Shown here: one piece after another, positions 27,809 through 40,300 of the stretch
Layout of the letters: each line of letters begins with the position of its first letter
Numbering within the stretch: position 1 is the first letter of the stretch
Translations under genes and position numbers: made by a program
Assembly: GCA_948144175.1 (NCBI GenBank)
Contig: CANXME010002303.1
Span: 186,001-250,000, forward strand
Direction of reading: 5' to 3'
DNA length: 64,000 bases
Source of the DNA: Closterium sp. NIES-65
Taxonomy: Eukaryota; Streptophyta; Zygnematophyceae; Desmidiales; Closteriaceae
Notes under the pieces: generated by a model
Database searches by the model: none
The model's input: only the letters and a program-made list of their open reading frames with translations
What the model was told of the DNA's origin: nothing

Positions 27809-30800
27809 CCGTATGGCCCCGGATAGAAGCGCAGGCCTATGTTAAGCGCATGCGCTTGTATCTGGAGCAATGCGCTTATGGCCGATCCTCAATTATAAGC
27901 GCACCCCTCTACAAATCTTGACTTATTATAAGCGCACCGTTTTAGTTAAAAATAGATATGTATATATATATATATATATCATTTTTTTTACCTACCTAGC
28001 CTACATGTTTTAAACTTTCCATTAAGTTTGACAATCACATATAAGGGTGGTCTCTGCTGTCCTGCACTACACACCTTTCAACCTGCCTAGTCTACCCTAC
28101 TGCCTATTCTTCCTCCTCGTCCGACTTAGGCTCCGTGGAGTTGTTGCCCCATAACCCATCTGCCTAGATGTCGTCGTCCACCTCCACCTCATGGGACAAC
28201 TGGCACCTTCGGTGCGCCAGCACCAGTTTGTCTTCGCTCCCATCAAGGGCGTTGCTGATGCCGCAAGTGAGGAAGGCTTTCTTGATGAGGTCGGCGGGCA
28301 CCGCCTTCCAGGCCCGTGAAATCCACTTGAGCACCACCTCCGGAGGTGGTTTCTTGATGTTCCCTGCATCACACGGAGTGGGGCGGGGAAAACATGAGAC
28401 AAGTAAACATGCATTCAAGCTCAAGATTTGCAGACGGGAGCACATGCCGTCACTCACCTGCCGGGGTCAGGATGTTCATGCCGTCCTCCTCAAACCAATT
28501 CTGGTACTGCTGACGAATGCTTGCTTTGAAGCTCTTGTTGATCGACACATCGAGGGGCTGCAGGTCTGCCGTGCAACCCGCTGGAATGATAGCAGGCACA
28601 ATGTTGAGCGTCGCGAATCTCGCCTTGACTTCTGGTGTCAGGTGACCGCGATACGATTCGAGCACCAGCATGGCGCTACGACTCTGCAGGCCGAATTTCG
28701 GCTTCAGGAACGGCACCACGCCCGTGTTGAGCCACTCGATGACGCCTGCGGCCTCCATCCACCCGTTCGCTTGGCAGCCGACCACAACATCTGCACGCAA
28801 CGAAAAAGAACGGTTGACGACTCAGGTAGTAACGGGAATAAACACGCGCGACGATCACTTACCGTTCGGGAAGTCACCCTTGGGGAGTGTCTTGCGCTTG
28901 AAAAACACCCACGGCTTCAGCTTCTCGCCTGTCGCCGTGCACGCAAGCATGACGGCCACTCTCTCCTTCTGGTACCCACCGCTGCGGATGGGCACCGACC
29001 TCACGCCCGTCTGCTCCACGGTGGTCGTCGCCGGCATCTCCAACCACAGCGGTGTCTGGTCGGTGTTGATGATGTAGCGGTTGTCAATGTCGTATTCGTT
29101 CCGGGCGTCACGTACGTACTGCCAAAAATCCTTGCACTGCTCAGCCACGTCTGCGGAACAGGGAGAAAAGTACATATAGTAAACCAAATTAGTATGACGC
29201 ACAGGAGACATGCGAAAAAAAAACTAAGCGTAATCGGGATAAACCAAAATCAGCAGTAAACGACCCACTTACGCTCCTGTGTTTTCTGCGCCACCTTTGT
29301 TTTCATGCGCACGCTGAGGTTCCACCGCCTGCGGAACCGCTCGGTCCACCGCTGACTGCCTTTCCACTTGACGTCCGGGTATAGAACCTTCATCACTTCT
29401 TTGGACCACTCTTGCAGCCGGCCGACCGAAACCGCAACTCCGCGGCGTCGCCAGTCGAGGAGTTGCGCGTACACCTTTAACTCCATGGGGCGGTACCAAG
29501 ACGACCTCCCGCGCCCGTGAAGTCGCATCCGTGCTCCGTGTGCAGCCTTGAGCGCCTCCGCTTGGGCTTTCCATTCTGTCAGACATTTTCGGTGTATGCC
29601 TGACTCCCGCGCCACTTCGCTCACCGAAGCCGCAAGCTCGAGCCGCACGAGCCACCTCAACTTCTCCTGGGCGGTGTAGCACTGCCGCTTATGTTGATTC
29701 AGCTTGTGCCTGGGGGAGGGGGGGCGGGCATCTCGATTCTCGGTAGACGGGTGGGGGCGTTTTTTGTTAAGGGGCGGATACGTCGGTACCGGCATCGTCG
29801 CGCGTGGTGCGTCGCGCCACCAGGACTCCACATCGTCCTCGTCCTCGTCACGGTCGGGGAACACGTCTTCCTCGTCGCCCGCTGCACCGTCGCCACCAGC
29901 TTCACCGTCGCCTCCAGCTTCGCCGGCGCCGCTGTCATGTTTGTCGGTAGCCACATCATCGTCGGCGCCCACAGCCGACTCATCCCACGCGCAGACTTCT
30001 GGTTGTCCCCACCGTGGTGCAGTCGCTGGAGCTTGGATGCGTGCATCGGGGGCCTTGGGTGTGTCCGCTTCAGCCAACCATTCGTCGAACGTGGCTGGTA
30101 AATACAGTTGGAGCACGGGCCGTTGGTGAGCACCTACCGTAGCAAAAGCAGGCGGATTCGGAGGAGCGGGAGGTGCGGGAGGAGCGGGTGGAGCAGGGGG
30201 TGCAGGGGGAGCAGGAGGAGCAGGGGGTGCAGGGGGATCCGGTGGCACTGGAGGCGCTGGTGGCTCACGGGTATACCACCCGTCCTCGGTAAGTCGCCAT
30301 GTGCGCCGTGGTTTCTTCTTGAAGAGGATGTGAGTCCCACTAAATTCCGCCATGGCTTCGCCTGCCAGGCGGGCTAGACAGGAAACTGAATGAAAAAATT
30401 AGAGACGAGGGTGAAGAAATGGGCAACGACGGGGACCCCTGCTGCGTGGCGGCTTGGGTTCCTCGTCGATGACAGGCAGGAAACCCCCGCCCACTCCCGT
30501 AGAGGCGCCTGCGTGGCAGCATCTACGCTGCGCTGGCAGGGAATCTTGCCGAACCTTCGAGATGGTTCTGCCCGAATGCACATGCCACGCAGCGCATGCG
30601 ACTCTGATTGGGCCGCACGACAACATCCTCGTCATGGCTGTCACATTCGATGTTTCCAGACAAAATTGTGCGGTGGGAAACCGAACCGCTGCGGTTTCTG
30701 CCTGAAAACCATGCACGATCCCACTTGGTGCATGGTCGGTTGAATTCGCCTTATTGAGAGCTTCACAATGGTGTGTTCAAAATTGATTTTCATTTTTCCC

Positions 30801-30908
30801 TTTATACAAGCGCATGCGCTTATAAATCTGACTCAATTATAAGCGCACCCCCCCAAAAAACAATGTTTTATTATAAGCGCAGGTGCGCTTCTATCCGGGG
30901 TATTACGG
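27809..30908 (-). mobile_element. Autonomous pogo-like (Tc1/mariner) DNA transposon, 3,100 bp
   Basis: TIRs: left CCGTATGGCCCCGGATAGAA, right (minus strand) CCGTAATACCCCGGATAGAA, each continuing GCGCA, flanked by TA (27807-27808 and 30909-30910). Sub-terminal boxes TTATAAGCGCA occur near both ends (about 27890-27940 and 30815-30882) and are likely transposase sites. Carries an open transposase gene on the minus strand. Confidence 0.9.
28164..30353 (-). CDS. pogo-like transposase (633 aa, four exons)
   Basis: Exons on the minus strand: 30353-29273, 29150-28863, 28790-28458, 28363-28164, all GT-AG, phases consistent, no stop. Residues 1-100 hold a (PPA)n Pro-rich tract, followed by an acidic stretch. 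An N-terminal helix-turn-helix lies near 240-275 (AASVSEVARESGIHRKCL), and a second CENP-B-type HTH near 295-350 (WTERFRRRWNLSVRMK). The DDE_1 catalytic domain has NTDQTPLWL, then LVLESYRGHL, then LQPLDVSINKSFK. The middle position is Glu where pogo-group enzymes usually have Asp, which may reduce or abolish activity. Nuclear cut-and-paste enzyme acting on the flanking TIRs. Confidence 0.9.
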
Positions 30909-31003
30909 TAAAAGTAGCGAGAGATTTCGGGTTTAGGGAATTTTCCAGTGAGAGCTTGATAGGAGGTTTTCTTGATAGGAGGATAGGAATACGGTACGCC
31001 CTA

Positions 31004-31320
31004 ACGCATGTGCTGGGTAGTGGGCTGCTCATGGTATGTTATGAGCACCACCGCACCAGTGCCAACATATACCAGTCATTATATGGTATGATATGGTACG
31101 TCATGCGGTACCAGTTCAGTAGGATACGGTTCACCAGTTTGCGGATCTTACAGCTTCTGTATGCAGGCAGCACAACAACCTTGCGAGTTCACACCATCCA
31201 AAGAACAGGAAGGGTTTTGCATAAAAAAGGGAAACCTAAAAATAACAATGCTAAGCAAACAAGGTACGGTACTGGCAGTGCTAGTACATCAGTTCTCATC
31301 CCAAGCACTCAACAATGGAG
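31004..31320. other. 3' flank of the EF-G gene remnant
   Basis: No gene. Contains CATGGTATG- and TATGGTATGATATGG-type short direct repeats. Probably the 3' UTR of the minus-strand EF-G gene. Confidence 0.4.
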
Positions 31321-33396
31321 TTAGACAGCAGTGCCCTGAGCCTTGGCGGTGATTTGGTTCTGGATGTTGGTGGGCACGATGTCAAACTGTGCGAGCTGCA
31401 TCGTGTAGTTGGCTCGCCCCTTGGTCATGCCGCGCAGGTTCGACACGTAGTTGAACATCTCTGATAGCGGCACCAGCGCATCCACCACCTGATGGGAGGG
31501 GGGAGAGAAGAGGGAAGCGAAGTGGAGAAACATTGGATGAATAAGCAGGGGTGTGAGGAAGGCGACACATTGAACCACTCTGGCAGTGCCACCACCAGTG
31601 CACCTCAAAAGCTAGCATGGGTGTACACTGGAGGACTGGGGAGTGAGAGCAGGCACAATTCACCACTGGAACACCTGGGAGTGATGGCCCGGGGCATCAA
31701 TGACCAAGTTGCTCGCAAACCCCTCTGCCCCACCTTTCAACACCCAACCTTGCTGCACTCGTCCATGCAATTCTCCTCCGCCTGCCCGGTTGTAAGTTAC
31801 TCACTTTCCCCTCTCCTCTTCTCTCCGTTCCCTGTTCCCTCCCCTATCCTTAACCAAAATCTTTCCCCATCTCACCTTCATGCCACCAGGCTTGCCCCCG
31901 AAGCTGTTGATCTGCCCACGGCGGGAGTTGAGGTCACCCATGTGGTCCTCGGGCGTCACCACCTCCACCTTCATCACCGGCTCCAGCAGCCACAGCAGCT
32001 GCTCAGACTGACCCTAAGCCCTCCTCTCTCACCCATCCCTCTCCTCTACTTCCCACATTGTCTCCTTCCCTCCCCCACCCTGTCCCGTCTCCCCCACTTC
32101 CTCTCTTCCCTTCTGCTCACCTTCATGCCACCAGGCTTGTCTCCAAAGCTGTTGATCTGCCCACGGCGCGAGTTGAGGTCACCGATGACGTCACCCATGT
32201 GGTCCTCGGGCGTGACCACCTCCACCTTCATCACCGGCTCCACCAGCCGCGGCGACGCCTTGCCCATGCCCTCCTTGACTTGAACGCGCCGCGTGCCGCC
32301 AGCTGGAACGCCAGCACACTCGAGTCCACCTCGTGGTATGAGCCCTCTGGTAAAAAGTAGCAGTGGGGGCGGGGGAGAGGGACATGGACGGGGGAAAGGA
32401 GGGCTTAGCGTTTCAATTGAGCCCATGCCCTCCTTGAACGCGCCACGTGCCGCCAGCTGGAACGCACGCACGCTCGAATCGAGCTCGTGGTAGGAACCCT
32501 CTGGTAGGTGAAGGGATGGGGAGGAGCGGGTGTGGGAGGGTGTAGATATCTGATTGCGCCCATGCCCTGCTTGAGTGCGCCGCATGCTGCCAGCTGAAAC
32601 GCCAGCACGCTCGAATCTAGCTCGTGGTAGGAACCCTCTGGTGAAGGTACAAGGAGGAGGGGCGAGTGTGCAAGAAGAAATTGGATTGAAGGAGGAGGGA
32701 TAACGGTAACCGGAAAACGTGGAGGGATGTGAGAGAAATGAGGGTGCTGAGAAAGTGGAGGTTGAGGGAGGGGTGGGTGATGGGTGGGCAGATCGATGGG
32801 GCTAGCTTGGGGCAGTTCGGGGCAGCTTGGAGCAGTTTGGGGCAGGTGGGGGCAGGGAATGGTGTGGAGGGAAACGGGAGGGAAGCTGGAGAATTAACCC
32901 CAAAAAGTTCATGAGGGTCACCACCTCATGGTAGTACGTACCAATGAGGGTCACCACCTCATGGTAGTACGTACCAATGAGGGTGGCGCGCACATCAACG
33001 ACAGGGAAGCCGGCCAGCACGCCGCTGCCCATGCACTCCTCGAGTCCCTTCACCACGCCCGGCACATACATGCGCCTAAGCAATCAACTCCCAACACACG
33101 TACGTACCAATGAGGGTGGCGCGCACATCGACGACAGGGAAGCCGGCCAGCACGCCGCTGCCCATGCACTCCTCGAGTCCCTTCACCACGCCCGGCACAT
33201 ACATGCGCCTAAGCAATCAACTCCCAACACACGTACGTACCAATGAGGGTGGCGCGCACATCGACGACAGGGAAGCCGGCCAGCATGCCGCTGCCCATGC
33301 ACTCCTCGAGTCCCTTCACCACGCCCGGCACATACATGCGCCTAAGCAATCAACTCCCAACACACGTACGTACCAATGAGAGTAGCGCGCACGTCG
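31321..33396 (-). pseudogene. Chloroplast elongation factor G, 3' exons, tandemly multiplied and truncated
   Basis: The last exon (31488-31321) encodes [20 protein letters not shown], then [20 protein letters not shown], and ends TAA: the C-terminus of plastid EF-G (domain V). Upstream on the minus strand come two copies of the exon with [20 protein letters not shown] (32346-32121 with a 5-bp insertion; about 32000-31876 lacking four codons), two partial copies of its start (32500-32422, 32637-32558), and three full plus one truncated copy of the exon with [20 protein letters not shown] (33075-32975, 33208-33108, 33341-33241, 33396-33374). The homology stops dead at 33396. No 5' exons in the window. 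EF-G drives translocation in plastid translation; this copy cannot make a full protein as read. Confidence 0.8.
32975..33396 (-). repeat. 133-bp tandem array covering an EF-G exon
   Basis: Three nearly identical 133-bp units (32975-33107, 33108-33240, 33241-33373) plus a partial fourth. Each holds a 101-bp exon with acceptor TTAG and donor GGTACGT and the intervening intron. Two 34-bp units (about 32904-32971) repeating TGAGGGTCACCACCTCATGG abut it. Confidence 0.93.
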
Positions 33397-35066
33397 AAGC
33401 AACAGGATTGGTGGTCACAGCATCAGGTTTGGTGGGTGCAACACCAGGATTGGTGGGCTGGGCAGACGAGGTGGCGACTGGGGTAGGTGGAGATGCGCTC
33501 CATCGGCTGGCGGGGAGAGGAGATGCGGAACCGCGGCCGCTTGTTTTAGTCACAATATCGCCCGCAGATCGCCGCCGCTCGTTTTGAGTGACGAGAGGAG
33601 GAGGAGAGCAGCACTGGTAACCACGGGCGATTCGCCTGACACATGAGAAATAGTACGCGGGGATTGGGTGAAATATGGCGGAGGGTAACAACGCTGGTAA
33701 CCACACATAATTCGCCGGCGGCTACAGCCGAATTGGAAAGCGGGGATCGGGTCATGTGAGAAACGTCCAATACAACGGTTCTCACGCTGATGATGAAGCC
33801 TGCCTTCGTTAAGAGCTGCTGCTGCCACCCAATCTCCTTCGCCTATGAATCGCTCGGCTCGTCGCACAGTACGTGTGCGACGATTCCGTCAACGTTGCCG
33901 GGCCAATCGGGCATTCGGGCTCTGGAAATTTCGAGTAGGATGCGCGCGATTCGTCCATTCGGTCGATAAGTTGAAGGTCGATATTGTATTGCTGGTGCCC
34001 GTAATGCTGCTGCTTTAGCAAGGAGATCGGCAATGAACGCTCAGTAAGGGAACTAAAGTGTCAGAATTACGACTAGTTTGGGAGCGGAAAGTATAGAAAC
34101 GATCGGGAGAAGTGGAAAGGAAGGGTGTAAGTCGAAGCCAAGCTATCATGTCCCGTTATGAAAAGCGAGAAGCATGGTGGGAGAGGAAAAGCGTGGGAGT
34201 GGTGAGATGGGATAGCGAGCTGCTGTTGGGAGAGGTAGGTGTTGGGAGAGCTGCTGTTGGGGAGGAGAGAGGTGAAGGGGGGACGAGCAGGAAGTGGGTT
34301 GGGCAGGAAAAAAACGAGAAGGTACAGCTGGGAATAACAAACAGCAACGCACAATACAGTAACTGCTGACGATTGGGACATTGGAACACCCAACCCTGGG
34401 TCAAATTCAAAAACAGATTCGTAATGAAACCCAATTATATACACACGGGTGACGTCATCACATACCGCCCCGCCCGCCCTGGCACAAAGGGAATTGAGGC
34501 AAAACGAAAAACTCGCGGAATCCCTCCGGGCCCCCAGAAATTCCCCGCTGACCAGGCCAAAAAAACCCTCCGAAACCCGCGGGTTCAATGTCGTATTCTT
34601 ATGCCAATATATATGTCAGCCGCACTGTTGCAATTTTGGGGACATTTGTAGAACAGTGCTCGACAGACATTGGCCTATCGCCGTCGAGCACCGTGCACCC
34701 CCGACAACACTGGTTACACCCGGTGGCAAGTCGCCAGGGAATCGCCTACACGGTGGCGCTGACGGTAGATGGTTGCGAAACCTGTTTCGCAACCGGCCGA
34801 CGGTCGCAATCGACGGAGACGTCAACTGCGGCCGACCTGTCGCCTCGTCGGTCGAGCGAACTGTCGCTGTCGGATGGGCGACGGGTTACGTCTGTCGCAG
34901 TCAAACGTTCACGTCAACTGCTGATTGCCACGTCAAATGTCTCAGTCTCCACGGGGAGCAACATCAGCCCAAGGTCGCTGTATAAACCTGAATTCATAGT
35001 AGAAGCACCACAGTTTTCTCAGCAGGCCAGGATTTAGGGAGAAATCGTAGCTTTCGGTGGGCACTG
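33397..35066. other. Probable left end and upstream region of the tyrosine-recombinase element
   Basis: Sequence changes character at 33397, exactly where the EF-G exon is cut, so this is a candidate left boundary. Nothing clearly coding up to 34587. A palindromic TGACGTCA lies at about 34450-34457, a TATATAT run near 34605-34612, and an open frame without recognisable domains at 34588-35037. TCGA-containing words become frequent from about 34650 on. No terminal repeat could be paired with the right side inside the window. Confidence 0.4.
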
Positions 35067-36935
35067 ATGGAGACCGATCCGTCGACGACAGCGCCTTCCC
35101 GGCAGGCGGACGTAGGACGGATACCTGTCGAATTGGAGTCCATCTCGACACCACCCCCTTCGTCGTCGTGAGCCAGGCCGGTTTCTTCCGCGCCCCCTTC
35201 GACGACGCGTACCATACCGGAAGTGGCAGCGCCCACCTCGACGTCGCGAGCCACACCGGTAGTAATACAGCCGGTTGTTACGGACCAGCGTTCGACGGGT
35301 ATTCCGGTCACTGTTAAAGTGGGTGGTGCACAGACCGAATTCCCTTCGACAGGTCAATCCATACCTGTTGTCGTAGAACCCATCTCGACAACAAATGCCC
35401 CCTTTACACACGAGGCTCCAGCTCACCGTGCATCATCGTCGACAACCCACCTCTCGACGGAACCTTCGGCTGGTGCACCGACCTCGACAGGTGGGCGACG
35501 TAGGAGAGCGAGGGCTGTTCCGCCTGAGGTTCGCCAACCACCCCCAGCCGGCACATCCGCTTCTCGAGCCGCCCCCGCCGCTCCTAGGCGCACTTCGACG
35601 AGACCAAGCAGAGAGGACTTAGCCAGGAACGTCCCTGAAGCGACGGACGATGAGGATGTTCGGACGGGAGAATAGCGGGAGGCGGACGATGTCGAACCGC
35701 CGGACCCTCTGCGGCCTGCTGCGGCAAATATATCAGAGGAGGATGCCGCGCACATTCTCGGCGACCAACCGGGCGCAGACAATTCGTACTTGGCGACCGG
35801 AACACTTAAAAGCAGGATTCTCCGGTGTGAGGTTCCGCTGCTGGGAGTTGACCAGGATTCCACACGGCCGAACTATGTCTCTGGAAGCATGCACTACAAA
35901 GCTTGGGCCTGTAAAATTCTGGCACCCGAGAGAAGCAACGGAGTGCCTAAAGAGGAGCAGGTGATCTACGAGGACGAGATCGGTAGGGAGATCGGTGACG
36001 ATATGGGGCCGAGATGGAGGGAGGCGCTGCGTAACGAGGAGCACCTGCATGGGCCGAAAATAACGAAATGGCGCTTGCGCGCGTACGTCGAATACATGTC
36101 GACTGAAACCGGCCAACAGGCGGCATCGTTGGATACAGGCCGGACCAGAGTCGCTGGAAGGAAGGCGAAAAAAAGCACCCCTCCGATGATGCTGGCGCGC
36201 CTTACTGCACTGATGTGCTTCTGCAGAGTAGAGGCCATACTCTTCGACGAGCCACTAACGAAACTCTTGGACGACATCACCGAGGCCCGGCAGCTTCTTG
36301 CGGTCAAGCTGCGGCAGCTGCACGACTTTCAGTTCGAGTAAGTAGGCTGCCATACACCGGACTCTAAAACTTTTCACTCAAATTCTCACCCAAGTACTCG
36401 CTGTATCTGCCCACTCAATGCAGGCAGTGCGTCGATCCACACCGGGGCTCGCTCGACGATGTTTACACGCAGGAACAGTTCCGCATCCTCGTTTCAGACA
36501 TCCTGCCGTACTGGGCCAAGGAGTACTTTCGGGAGCCGATGAGTTACCCCAGTCAGTCGCTGTGGAGGGCCTTGGCCGTGAGGGTGATGATCCTGATGGT
36601 GCATCACATGCTGGGCAGGGGGATAAGCATCCGCAAGATCCGCTACTGCAATATGTTCACTCACGTCCTTCCGCCCATCACGAACAGCAAGGGGGAATCG
36701 TCGATCCACGTTCTCGTGGTCGCCTATCGCAACTCGAAGACCATCAAAGACAACAAGCTCGGCCACCTGTACCTGACTCGACACATGGACTTCTGGCAGT
36801 GCGGCTTCAGAGCAGTGTTCATGTGGATACATTTCATTTTCGACCTTGTGCCGCTCCACTACAACAACGATAAGATCGTGTCCCCCTTGGATTTCAGCAA
36901 CCCGGAAAATTGGTCAAGAAAGCATCTGTTCTTCG

Positions 36936-37067
36936 TGAGAAGATTGAAACGAGAACAGGATAAACTATGAATAAACTGAGTACAAGTACTAACCCTAATT
37001 GGGTTGTACCCCTTATGGGCTACCCCACTATAGCCTACACAATAAGCACAAGCTATATGTTCTGACA
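36936..37067 (-). repeat. 3' LTR of element 3
   Basis: 132 bp, TGAGAAGATTG to TTCTGACA. Confidence 0.93.
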
Positions 37068-37325
37068 CACCCCCATAGGCAAAGTGGGAGAGAACAAGGG
37101 GTCACAAGACCAGTCAAGCAAAGCAAAGCAAAGCAAGCTCAGGGTGGATCACAAAGTCACCACACATTCTGAGCACAAGTTCAAGGCCACAACGACAGTT
37201 CACATACAGGAGTACATATATGTAAAGGACTAGACAAGCAAGAGCAAGTGTATATATATGCAACAGTACAAGCAAGGTCAAGAGGTGAGCAAGTGAGGCA
37301 AGACAGGCACAAGACCCAGCTGCGT

Positions 37326-40300
37326 CTAGAAGCGCTGATGATCACAAGGCGCAAGTGCCTTGGTGAAGACATCAGCAGTGTTGGCCTCAGAGGCCACGTA
37401 TGCAAGCCACAACTGACCACGCTGCTGTAGCTCACGAGCAAGGAAGTAGCGAAGAGCAATGTGCTTTGTTCTGTGCTCTAGTCTCTGCTCTCGACACAAG
37501 GCCAGCATGGGCTTGTTGTCTACGTACAGGACTGGAGGAGAACGAGGCGACTCTCCAAGGTCGGTCAGCAGGTAGGTGAGCCAGCGAAGCTCCTATGCAG
37601 CCATGGCCCCGGCGTAGATCTCAGCCTCACAACTGGAGCCGAGAACAGAAGACGAGCGAGTAGCCCGCCACGAAACAGAGCCGGAACCAAGGCTGAAGGT
37701 GTAACCCTGTGATGACCGCTGCGTAGCCTGGTCGTTAGCCCAAGAACCGTCCGCGTGACCAGTGAGGACTACTGGACTCCGCCCTCCAAGCACTAGCCCC
37801 ATGCCCGACGTACTGCACAAGTAGAGCCACACCCTCTTCGCTGCAGCCATGTGCTCTGGTTGATGTCTCCCAGGAGCAACATAGCGTGCGAGAATGCTAA
37901 GAGGGTATGCAAGGTCAGGTCGTGTGCAGGTCATCAGGTACATGAGGCAGCCAACAAGCTATGGATACGGGCCACTCGACTCTACGGACTCATCCGAAGG
38001 CAGAGCTGAGAGCGAGTGGCGAGTAGGCAGAGGAGTGGCCTGAGGCGAGGAGTACGTGAAGCCGAAGCGCTGAAGGACCTGCTGCACCATGTGTGACTGA
38101 GTCAGGGTAATGGTGCGGCGTGCTCTGTCCCGGGTGATCTGCAAGCCAAGGTAGCTGCGCAGTTCACCCAGGTCTGTGCACGTGTGTCTCTTCTGCAGCT
38201 CGGACTTCACGTAGGCGAGTCCAGCAGTGTCAGCAGTGGCAAAGACCAAGTCGTCGACGTACACGAGGATGTAGAACGGCGGCAGAGAAGTGTCGGTGCG
38301 TAGAAACAGCGACGGGTCGGCAGTAGAAGGAGCAAACCCAAGAGCCGCAAGCGTAGTCCTCAGTGTGTCGTGCCACTCACGTGGTGCCTGGCGGAGACCG
38401 TAGACTGGACGCCGGAGACTCCACTGGGTGCCAGGAGGGAAAGACCTAGTGAAGCCAGGTGGGCGGCGCAGCCAGATCTCCTCGTGCAGGCTGCCCTGCA
38501 AGAAAGTTGTGCTGAAGTCGAGAGAGTGCAGCTCGTAGTCACGGTGAGCAGCAACGTGCAGCAGTACCCGAAGAGTGGTCATCTTCGGGGTGGGAGAGAA
38601 GGTCTGAAAGTAGTCAACTCCCTGCCGCTGACTGAAGCCACGAGCCACGTAACGCGCCTTGAAGACAGGCGGAGAACCCGGCGGCCGCTTCACCCTGAAG
38701 ATCCACATGCCACTGACGATGTTCGCCCGAGGAGGGGGGACAGCGTCAACGTAGGTGCCTGTGGACTTCCAAGAAGCCATCTCTGCATCCATAGCTGCCT
38801 GCCACTGAGAAGAGTAGGGACCCTCTATCGCCTCCGCGTAAGAGCGCGGAGTCGGGATGTCAAGTGCATCCGGGTCTCCCTCAGGGGTAAGCAGTACGGA
38901 CACGAGATGAGGTGAAGTAGGGGCCAAGCACTAGAACTCCTCCTGCCTGTCCTCAAGGACGTCCGTGCCAAGGGCACACTCACCCCCGACGGACGGAGGA
39001 CAGACAGACTCAGACTCAGCGACAAGACTAGCAGCGTAGTCTAGGCGACAGCGAGCAGCAAAGCCGACGAGCTCAGCAACTAGGGCAGACGCAACAGTGG
39101 ACTCGAAAGAAGGGTCAGTGACGACAGTAGCCAGGAGACGCGTGACAGTAGGACTGGCAGCACGAAGAGAGTCCGACTCCGGGTCGGCAAAAGCAGGAAG
39201 AGAGGTCTCAGGAGGAGAAGGCAAAGGGGCACGCAGAGGAGCAGTGGACAGACGCAGAGACATTCTGTGCGTGCCAGGGACAGGAGGAGGACGCTGACGC
39301 GAACCACGACCACTAGCGCGAGCAGCATGGACAGGCAACGCAGGGCGAGACGCAGGCTCACGACGCTCAGTAAGACCTCCAGTAGGACCAGTGTAGGGAG
39401 AAGGAGCAGGCAAAGGGGAGGTAGGCTGCAACTGTAATTGTAACGGGACTGGCTGTGGACACCCTAAAGAAGGAGGAAGACCAGTAGAAGGCGGAAGACC
39501 AAGAACCTGCAGCAGGAGTGGAACGAAGTACGGTCGACGCCGCGCGGCGACGCCAGCCACAGCAGGTACAGCACCAGTACCCCCAGTAGGAGCACCCGCT
39601 CCAGCTGCACCTCCAGCAGCGCCAGAACCTCCAGCAGTACCAGGAGTACCCGCAGTAGGACCGCCAGCAGTAGTCTCAGCTCCAACACCCTCAGCAGCAC
39701 CAGCTCCAGTCGAACCCGCAGGCCCAGCAGCTCCAATACTTCCAGTACGAGCACCTCCGGGACCCGCGACAGCAGCACCCTCAGTAGCCGAAGAACCTCC
39801 AGCACCAGCAGCACGCCTCCAGCGCCGGACAAACCACTCGCGCAACTCTCGTGAAGAGAGTGCCTCCCGCAGAGACGAAGCACCCGGAGAACATCCAGGC
39901 GGAGCATATCCAAGCTCAGTACCCCCACGCTTAGCATACCCAGGCTCAGCACCCCCAGGCTCAGCACCCCCAGGCCCAGCACCCCCTGGCGCAGCTCCCC
40001 CAGACTCAGCACCCCCAGGCTCAGCACCCCTAGTCTCAGCACACCCAGGCTCAGCACCCCCAAGCTCAGCACCCCCAGGCTCAGCACCCCCAGTCGCAGC
40101 GCCCCCCAGCTCAGCACCCCCAGAGTCAGCACCCCCAGGCTCAGCACCCTCAGCAGCACCAGAGTCACCAGCTACCTCAACAGGCTCGACTGCGTCTACT
40201 TGGGACACACCTGAAGGGGACGGACCCTGAGGGGGGAGGGGGTCTACCAGAGGGGGACCTGGTACAAGGAAGAGCGGCGGCGGGGGGAGGGACGGAGTGC

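Larger units (their letters stand above)
27295..31001. mobile_element. Outer MITE-like DNA element, host of two further insertions
   Basis: Inverted ends: left AGGGCGTATTCCTACGG then CCTCCTATCAAGAAACCTCC, right (minus strand) GGGCGTACCGTATTCC then CCTCCTATCAAGAAAACCTCC. Flanked by TA on each side (27293-27294 and 31002-31003). Removing the inner elements leaves roughly 170 bp of its own, typical of a MITE. Confidence 0.7.

Noticed and set aside
34449-34462. TGACGTCA palindrome as a CRE/bZIP promoter element for the recombinase gene
   Set aside because: An 8-bp match about 600 bp upstream of the ATG is expected occasionally by chance; no other support.
34588-35037. 149-codon ORF upstream of the recombinase gene
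   Set aside because: No domain, different frame from the gene, composition like the surrounding TCGA-rich sequence.
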